From: a virus
Length of the DNA stretch: 44,072 bases
IMG/VR virus record: IMGVR_UViG_3300029286_000083
Coordinates: 1 to 44,072 of that record
Reading direction: 5' to 3' (one strand)
In this document: in pieces, positions 38,819 through 44,072 of the stretch
How positions within the stretch are numbered: position 1 is the first letter of the stretch
Layout: the number at the start of each line of letters is the position of its first letter
Notes under the pieces: model-generated
The model's database searches: none
What the model saw: the letters and a program-made list of their open reading frames with translations, nothing else
What the model was told of the DNA's origin: nothing
Program-made: the position numbers and the translations under genes

Positions 38819-40599
38819 AGAGACTTTTAGATGCTCCCTATTACTCACTTGACTGTGAGACTTGCCCAAAAGACAAGACTTTCACAAAAAAAGCTGAGAT
38901 TAAAGAGGCAGCTCTTCATTTCAAAAAGAATGACATCATCTGCATTTCTTTTGCATATCCTGGTGGTTCTTTTGTAATGACTAAAAGTCAAATACTTAGT
39001 GAGATAGACACATTCAAGAAACTGATGCTAGATAGAAACATGAAAAAGATCGGGCACAATCTAAAGTTTGATGTAAAAACTATCACTGAGTGCTTCCAGG
39101 TTCCTGTCTATGGATTTCTAGCTGACACAGCAATCATGGCTCATCTCCTGGATGAAACAGGGAGTCACAAGCTAAAAGATCTAGCCCTTAGATATCTTGG
39201 GATCCAAATGGAAAAATATGAAGAGCAGACAGATTTGCTGGCTTACTGCAAAAAAGACTCAGAGGCTACCTTGGCACTGTATGAACTATTTATGAAGAAA
39301 CTCATTGCAGAAAATCTACATATTTGTCTATTAACTGAAATGAAAGTTCTCCATGTGATGTACAAAGCTGAGGTAAGGGGTATTGAGGTTAATACTGAAT
39401 ATCTAATAGCCCTCTATGACAAGTATAGCAAACACAGGGACAAGATTGAGAAGCTTGTCTTCAAACAGGTTAAGAAAGTTATTGACGAAACATTCACCTC
39501 GGCAGAACTGAATCAAGAGTTCCTAGCTTATGAGGCAATGTCAAAGAAAGACAAGAAATCTAAAGAATTTATGATCAAACTGATGTCATCTGGAGAATTT
39601 AACATAGATTCCCCAAAGCAGTTGGCTGAAGTGATGTACTCTCACATGGGTTTGCCAGCAGGGGAGACCTTATCGACTGACAAGAGAGCAATGTCAGACT
39701 TATCCTTTCAGGGGTTTAGGTTTGCTGACTACATTCAAGCTTATAAGAACTGGGCTAAATTGTGTGAGCATATTCAAAAGATAATTGATTCAACAATTGA
39801 TGGAAAAATCCATGCTAACTTTAGCACAAGAGGGACTGAGACAGGAAGGTTTTCCTGTAGCAATCCAAACTTACAGCAGATCCCCTCAAAGACAAAGGCA
39901 GCAATCAGACTTAGAAATGCCTTCTATGGTGATCTAATTGTTGCAGACTATTCAAATGTAGAATTGAGACTACTGGCACATTTCACTGGAGACAGAAAAC
40001 TCCTAGAGGTCTATAGACCTGGGGGAATTGGTGATCTCCATGAGGCAGTCTCAAGAGAGCTTGGAGTTGACAGAAGAATTGCAAAGGCAATAAACTTCGG
40101 GATCTCCTATGGCATGGGATCAAAGAAGCTTGCAGCAGAGCTAAGAATTACTCCAGAGCAAGCAAAGCAATACATAGATCACTGGTATAATACATACACT
40201 GAAGTTAAAAAATGGAAAGCCATGATTGAGAGAACCATTTGTAAATATGGTTACATCTCTTGCATGGGTGGAACAAAGAGAAGATTTGATGTAAAACCTT
40301 ATCTCTATAATTATGGGAGTGAGGTCAAGATCAAACCTTCCTGCATGAAAGACTACTATTCAGCAATTAGGGAGGGGATTAACTTTGTTATACAAGGCAG
40401 TTCAGCACATATCACTAAGCTTGCAATTAATGCTCTTGCTGATGAAAGAATCGTACTACAGGTACATGACGAAATTGTTATATCAAATCCTAAACGAAGT
40501 GTCGAGGAAATACAACAGATACTCAGTAGTGTGGTTAGTTGCAAATGTCCGATTACAGCGGAAGTTAAGAGAGTTAAGAACTGGGGGGAAGCAAAATGA
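38812..40599 (+). CDS. Family A DNA polymerase with 3'-5' exonuclease
   Basis: The 595-residue protein has an exonuclease domain (SLDCETCP with D14 and E16; KIGHNLKFD; YCKKDSEAT). The polymerase domain has GTETGRFSCSNPNLQQIPSK, motif A VADYSNVELRLL with D379, motif B RRIAKAINFGISYG with K425 and F429, and motif C QVHDE with H552 and D553. There is no 5' nuclease domain, as in T7-like polymerases. A phenylalanine sits at the position that sets dideoxynucleotide discrimination in Pol I (F762). The first codons are part of a 19-base near-duplication. Confidence 0.95.
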   Translation: MLERLLDAPYYSLDCETCPKDKTFTKKAEIKEAALHFKKNDIICISFAYPGGSFVMTKSQILSEIDTFKKLMLDRNMKKIGHNLKFDVKTITECFQVPVYGFLADTAIMAHLLDETGSHKLKDLALRYLGIQMEKYEEQTDLLAYCKKDSEATLALYELFMKKLIAENLHICLLTEMKVLHVMYKAEVRGIEVNTEYLIALYDKYSKHRDKIEKLVFKQVKKVIDETFTSAELNQEFLAYEAMSKKDKKSKEFMIKLMSSGEFNIDSPKQLAEVMYSHMGLPAGETLSTDKRAMSDLSFQGFRFADYIQAYKNWAKLCEHIQKIIDSTIDGKIHANFSTRGTETGRFSCSNPNLQQIPSKTKAAIRLRNAFYGDLIVADYSNVELRLLAHFTGDRKLLEVYRPGGIGDLHEAVSRELGVDRRIAKAINFGISYGMGSKKLAAELRITPEQAKQYIDHWYNTYTEVKKWKAMIERTICKYGYISCMGGTKRRFDVKPYLYNYGSEVKIKPSCMKDYYSAIREGINFVIQGSSAHITKLAINALADERIVLQVHDEIVISNPKRSVEEIQQILSSVVSCKCPITAEVKRVKNWGEAK

Positions 40600-40700
40600 T
40601 TACAACTCTGATATTTTATCTTAGTCTTTGGTTTCAGGTTGCTTTTATCCCGATCTTAGTTGCTATTGCACTAATTGGAGGTTATTTTGGATGTCTGTAG
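40596..40700 (+). CDS. 34-residue membrane peptide
   Basis: ATG 40596 overlaps the polymerase stop. MITTLIFYLSLWFQVAFIPI then LVAIALIGGYFGCL is one long hydrophobic segment. It carries the TTGGAGG site of the next gene. Coupled to a peptidoglycan-directed enzyme, it might serve as a pinholin-like partner. Confidence 0.5.
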   Translation: MITTLIFYLSLWFQVAFIPILVAIALIGGYFGCL

Positions 40701-41122
40701 ATATTGATATTGTATTGGAAACATATAAAGAAATTAGAGCTGACGGCACCTGTTATATTTGGGAGGATGGTAAGATCAAACAGCAATTCCCAATATGCTC
40801 TGGGGGTCACGGAAAAGGATGGCTGGAGATTGGATCCTATGCAATTAGGGGCTTAATTTCACCAGAAAGAATTGACAAGATCCCAGGATCAGTTGCATAT
40901 CAGACAGATGGCTACGGATGGGCTGCACCCTTATCACCTCTCTTTGGAAGCCATAGGCTAGGCATCTGGATGCACCCTGATGGCAATGTACCTGGATCAC
41001 TGGGCTGTGTGGTATGGACTATGCCAAAAGAGTTTAATGTTGCCCTCTATTCCTACTTATTAGCGGCACTAAAGGTACAGAGTTCCATACTAGTTTCAGT
41101 CAGAAAAACATGGTTAGACTAA
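40691..41122 (+). CDS. L,D-transpeptidase-like (YkuD-type) protein, possible lysin
   Basis: The 143-residue protein has GSHRLGIWMHPDGNVPGSLG with H88 and H95, ending in S103-L-G-C106. That His then SxGC arrangement is the signature of YkuD-like L,D-transpeptidases, in which Cys attacks the peptide stem of peptidoglycan. No signal peptide is present, so export would need a holin. It is the only peptidoglycan-directed enzyme I recognise in the genome, hence a candidate endolysin. ATG 40691 is set by TTGGAGG at nine bases. Confidence 0.7.
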   Translation: MSVDIDIVLETYKEIRADGTCYIWEDGKIKQQFPICSGGHGKGWLEIGSYAIRGLISPERIDKIPGSVAYQTDGYGWAAPLSPLFGSHRLGIWMHPDGNVPGSLGCVVWTMPKEFNVALYSYLLAALKVQSSILVSVRKTWLD

Positions 41123-41150
41123 GTTTCAAAGTAGTACCATATATAAGGAG
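41123..41150 (+). promoter_or_regulatory. Duplicated 28-bp leader element, copy 2
   Basis: GTTTCAAAGTAGTACCATA followed by TATAAGGAG, directly after the stop of the 40691 gene and providing the Shine-Dalgarno of the 41160 gene. It differs from copy 1 at 34800-34827 by one base. Confidence 0.65.
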
Positions 41151-41159
41151 AGTGTTAGA

Positions 41160-41831
41160 ATGAAACCACAGGAATATAATGATTTGGCAGACAAAATATG
41201 GAATGATTTGAAAGTGATCAGAGACAAAAAGTCACATGACTACGCTTCAAATGAGGACACCCTGAGAAACTTCAAGGTGACTGCTACAATTCTTGGTCAG
41301 CTTGGATTTCAAGTCAAAGGGGAAGAGATTAAATCATCTGATGTTGCCTTGTTCTTTGAAGTGATCAAGATGTGTCGGAGAGCAAACCTCAGAGGTAGAC
41401 AGCCTGACAATGAGTCAGTTCTGGACTCAGTTGAGGACAATGTTAATTATACTTGTCTGCAATATGCTTGTTTACTTGACGAGAATAAGAGCCCTGTGAC
41501 TCAGCAAGAGATCCAGCAAGAAGTGGGGATTGAATTTGACAATAAGAGTCTCGAAGAGGAATATGTAAACGGGTATGAAAGATGGTGCAACTCTAATGGA
41601 GAGCCTGGTGGAGTTATCTATATTGAAAAACCAAACTGGAAAGTAAAAGGTTTATTAGAAGTTGGAAAGAGCTATCAAGCTGCAAAGGACAGTTCAGTTG
41701 TATATAACTTCCTTGGAAAGGAAGCAGATAGTGGATTATACATCTTTAGTTCAGATAGTGATCTTAATCCCAGATATTTTACTAATGCTGGGTTAGATAT
41801 GCTGGATCTAGTGGAGGTGCCAAATGTTTAG
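41160..41831 (+). CDS. Two-part protein: phage KSHDYA-type domain plus small barrel-like domain
   Basis: The 223-residue protein has an N-terminal helical part with KKSHDYASNEDTLRNF near residues 23-38, then IKSSDVALFFEVIKMCRRAN. This pattern occurs in many phage proteins of nucleotide-related, MazG-like or DUF1599-like type. After a linker, residues 160-223 form a separate beta domain (VGKSYQAAKDSSVVYNFLGK, GLYIFSSDS) that resembles the next gene's product. Function not established. Confidence 0.65.
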   Translation: MKPQEYNDLADKIWNDLKVIRDKKSHDYASNEDTLRNFKVTATILGQLGFQVKGEEIKSSDVALFFEVIKMCRRANLRGRQPDNESVLDSVEDNVNYTCLQYACLLDENKSPVTQQEIQQEVGIEFDNKSLEEEYVNGYERWCNSNGEPGGVIYIEKPNWKVKGLLEVGKSYQAAKDSSVVYNFLGKEADSGLYIFSSDSDLNPRYFTNAGLDMLDLVEVPNV

Positions 41832-42012
41832 TTTTCAAGTAGGGCAATACTATAACCTACCTGGATTTGCAACACCTCTTAGATTTGAATATAAAAATCA
41901 AGCTACAGGTGAATTAGTTTTCCTATTCACAGGGGATGGAACTTTAAGGTTCTTCCATTCAGAAGAAATAAATTTAGAGGAGGTCTCCTATGCCATACAT
42001 AGCCCCGAGTGA
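41824..42012 (+). CDS. Small beta-barrel-like protein, paralogous to the preceding C terminus
   Basis: The 62-residue protein FQVGQYYNLPGFATPLRFEY then ELVFLFTGDGTLRFFHSEEI follows the same order of strands as the last 60 residues of the preceding gene (VGKxY, xFxG, YxF, RxF, L-D/E-x-V). A local duplication is likely. It starts inside the previous gene's end with GTGGAGG upstream. Confidence 0.6.
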   Translation: MFSFQVGQYYNLPGFATPLRFEYKNQATGELVFLFTGDGTLRFFHSEEINLEEVSYAIHSPE

Positions 42013-42250
42013 TAGACAGGAACTATATGATAATGTACGTTATCCAGAAACAGCAGGGGAATTGAATTTCTGCATCACAAGTCTCATTGACTGCTACCTT
42101 TCAGTTTCAAAGAACTATCAGGCAATCAATGATTGTCTTGGTGCACTAGAGGGTGCCAAACTGGAATTGTATAGGCGTGTTGCAGCTCCTTATGAGGACA
42201 AGAAAATTGTAGCAAATGGTGAAGTATACTCGGAGGACACTTTAAAATGA
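41990..42250 (+). CDS. Conserved phage protein (DUF6899-like)
   Basis: The 86-residue protein starts MPYIAPSDRQELYDN and has GELNFCITSLIDCYLSVSKN, then YQAINDCLGALEGAKLELYR and APYEDKKIVANGEVY. That layout matches a small protein family found in many phages (DUF6899-like), mostly helical and of unknown role. GAGGAGG precedes the ATG. It ends in an ATGA overlap with the glycosyltransferase gene. Confidence 0.75.
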   Translation: MPYIAPSDRQELYDNVRYPETAGELNFCITSLIDCYLSVSKNYQAINDCLGALEGAKLELYRRVAAPYEDKKIVANGEVYSEDTLK

Positions 42251-43608
42251 ATGAATTTGGAATGATCATTATTAATTACAATCAACCAGAGCTAACTGAT
42301 GACCTGCTGGTTGACATAAGATCACAGGATGTTTCCTTTGATCTCACTGTGCTTGATAATGGTAGTGATCAACCATACATGAAAGCTTCACAGAGAAATG
42401 CTAGGAATGAAGACTTGAACAGAGTATGGAACAAATTCCATGAAGAGAGCAATCACAAGTATCAGTGCTTCTTAAATAATGACACAAGGATTACAAAGAA
42501 TTTTGTGTCAGACACGATCAAGGTATTTGAGAAAGAACCTACAGTTGGTATCGTGGTGCACATCACAAATGATCCCAACTTTTGTAGACCATCAGAGCTT
42601 AACTATAAGATCCTGGATAATCCATCCTATCAAGGATGGGATTTCACAATTAGGAGAGACCTGTACAAAAGTATCCCAGAATCATTAAGGGTATTTGGTG
42701 GGGATACCTACCTGTTCTCCTGGATCCTAAAACAAGGATTCAAGTTTGCTGTTCTATATAGTTCTCCTATCATTCATTATAGATCAAAGACAGTTAGGGC
42801 TAGAGATGATTGGAAAGAACTAAGTATACAAGATCAAACAAAGTATGATGAGATAAGAGTGATTGAGAAACTAGGATCCCTGTTACCATTGAATGTTGCT
42901 AGAGGAATTGGAGATCATCTACCACCAGCTGACATGCTACTACCACAGATGGTCTATAGAGAGTTAATAGACAAAGACCTCAGATTCTACCAAGAGATGT
43001 TGACAAAGATTAGATGCAATCAATCCTTTGCATACACTCGTTGGGGTGATGGAGAATGGTTTGCAATTGAAAAGAGACAGGGGTACAACTGTGATAAGTG
43101 CAATTATTACCCTAGTCTTGGAATTGCACTTGAGAAAATAGTTGAAAAGAAACAAGACTATTATATGGGAAGAGGAAAAGATAAGAACCTATATTCAGCA
43201 GCTAGTAAGTATCAACAGGATTGGCAATCAGCAGAGGTTTTCATTGATGCAGACTATACTGGTAACCTTGATCTTTTCATAGATGTTTTGAAGACTAAGC
43301 ATGTTGTCTACATTGGAAACAAGGATCTTAAAAAGCTACCCTTTGTTGATGAGTTCATTGAGATCCCACAGGCTAATGTCTGGAATTTTAAAGACTCAAT
43401 TATGAGCAAGATCAGAGCAACAATGACAGATGACCACAAGATCTACCTGTTTTCAGCTGGAATGGCATCAAATGTTTTCATTCATGAGTTGTGGAAAAGC
43501 AATGACTGTAATACATACATTGATGTTGGATCTGTCTTTGATAGATATGTTGGAAAGACAACTAGGAGCTATCAGAAATTAATGCCAGAAATTAAGGAGT
43601 TAAAATGA
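42247..43608 (+). CDS. Fused GT-A (GT2) and GT-D-like glycosyltransferase
   Basis: The 453-residue protein has an N-terminal GT-A domain: MIIINYNQPELTDDLLVDIR, LTVLDNGSD, CFLNNDTRITKNFV (acidic metal site) and GGDTYLFSWIL. After a helical linker, residues about 245-453 carry AYTRWGDGEWFAI (DGE at 268-270) and a closing YLFSAGMASNVFIHELW then YIDVGSVFD, which fit the GT-D fold (DUF1792 type). Both domains may act in sequence on one glycan. It is the complete allele of the truncated gene at 1-960. Confidence 0.8.
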   Translation: MNEFGMIIINYNQPELTDDLLVDIRSQDVSFDLTVLDNGSDQPYMKASQRNARNEDLNRVWNKFHEESNHKYQCFLNNDTRITKNFVSDTIKVFEKEPTVGIVVHITNDPNFCRPSELNYKILDNPSYQGWDFTIRRDLYKSIPESLRVFGGDTYLFSWILKQGFKFAVLYSSPIIHYRSKTVRARDDWKELSIQDQTKYDEIRVIEKLGSLLPLNVARGIGDHLPPADMLLPQMVYRELIDKDLRFYQEMLTKIRCNQSFAYTRWGDGEWFAIEKRQGYNCDKCNYYPSLGIALEKIVEKKQDYYMGRGKDKNLYSAASKYQQDWQSAEVFIDADYTGNLDLFIDVLKTKHVVYIGNKDLKKLPFVDEFIEIPQANVWNFKDSIMSKIRATMTDDHKIYLFSAGMASNVFIHELWKSNDCNTYIDVGSVFDRYVGKTTRSYQKLMPEIKELK

Positions 43609-44072
43609 GTGACCTTGATGAACTAGACCTACTAATGGATGAGCTATCACAAAAGAAGCACATCTCAGTTTCCCAGATCGGGCAAGTCAAAAGATGCCCT
43701 CGGCAATGGGTTTATAGATACATAGAAGGAAAGAAAGTTGCCCCTGGGATTGCCTTGATCACTGGTTCATCATTCGACGAAGCAATGAACATGAACTACA
43801 CTCAAAAGATTGAGACCAAGACTGATCTACCAGTTGAACAGATGGTTGACAAGTTTTCTGATGAGCTAGATCGTAGAGTTGAAGAGCTTGAGGATCCAGA
43901 AGAAAAGAAAGAAAAGGGTGTGATCAAAGATGTCTTTACGGCAGGGATACCTCTCTTTTGTAATCAGATTGTATCGAAGGTGCAACCAATCAAAGTGCAA
44001 ACGAAGGTTCTCATCCCTCTGGATGACCAGTTTGATTTTCTTGGATTTCTGGATTTGGAGACTGAAACAAAG
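42649..44072. repeat. Right copy of the divergent terminal repeat
   Basis: Counterpart of 1-1424. The final 126 bases (43947-44072) are identical to 1299-1424, after which the window stops. Such an end is expected where an assembler reaches the point at which two strain variants merge. Confidence 0.95.
43605..44072 (+). CDS. PD-(D/E)XK nuclease, second allele, truncated by window end
   Basis: The 5' 156 codons of the gene at 957-1751. All 19 base differences in the shared part are synonymous, so the proteins are identical there. The window ends just after GFLDLETETK, before the DNK motif. Confidence 0.9.
   Translation, partial: MSDLDELDLLMDELSQKKHISVSQIGQVKRCPRQWVYRYIEGKKVAPGIALITGSSFDEAMNMNYTQKIETKTDLPVEQMVDKFSDELDRRVEELEDPEEKKEKGVIKDVFTAGIPLFCNQIVSKVQPIKVQTKVLIPLDDQFDFLGFLDLETETK

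Overview
The window reads as one nearly complete, tailed, short-tailed (podovirus-like) double-stranded DNA phage genome, probably assembled from a mixed population. Its last 1,424 bases (42649-44072) repeat its first 1,424 bases with no indel and about 70 substitutions, so the molecule closes into a circular or permuted map of about 42.65 kb. Strong AGGAGG-type ribosome binding sites, frequent TTG and GTG starts, and AT-rich codon use suggest a low-GC, Firmicutes-like host, but nothing names the host. No integrase, recognisable CI-like repressor, RNA polymerase, reverse transcriptase or CRISPR array is visible, so a virulent lifestyle using host RNA polymerase is the simplest reading.

The map is bipolar. 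Transcription diverges from a roughly 0.9 kb non-coding region at 28335-29231 and converges on a hairpin terminator at 7808-7838. The minus-strand arm (28.3 down to 7.8 kb) is the virion arm: small and large terminase, tRNA-Met, three small or unknown proteins, portal, scaffold, N4-gp56-like major capsid protein, an inserted glycosyltransferase, two tail tubular proteins, a tail fibre, two lectin-like appendage proteins, two internal virion (ejection) proteins and two holin-like membrane proteins.

The plus-strand arm starts at 29.2 kb and wraps through the contig ends to 7.8 kb. It opens with a dense series of small unknown proteins (29.2-35.0 kb), including a DUF7666-like protein with 18 NTGxx pentapeptide repeats. 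It continues with a replication module: winged-helix initiator-like protein, T7-type primase-helicase, metallophosphoesterase and family A DNA polymerase. Next come an L,D-transpeptidase-like possible lysin, then a PD-(D/E)XK nuclease, tRNA-Trp, a nucleoside deoxyribosyltransferase-like enzyme, a RuvC-like resolvase and several glycosyltransferases.

The most unusual content is five glycosyltransferase-like genes: a GT-A/GT-D fusion, a GT-A/GT-B fusion, a GT4-like protein, a fourth protein of a phage glycosyltransferase-like type, and a GT4-like gene embedded between the capsid and tail genes. Also notable are a family of about 30-bp palindromes built on ATAAGTRGTTT in the divergent control region and again at 34.5 kb, a duplicated 28-bp leader carrying the Shine-Dalgarno, and two tRNA genes each placed directly in front of a Shine-Dalgarno.
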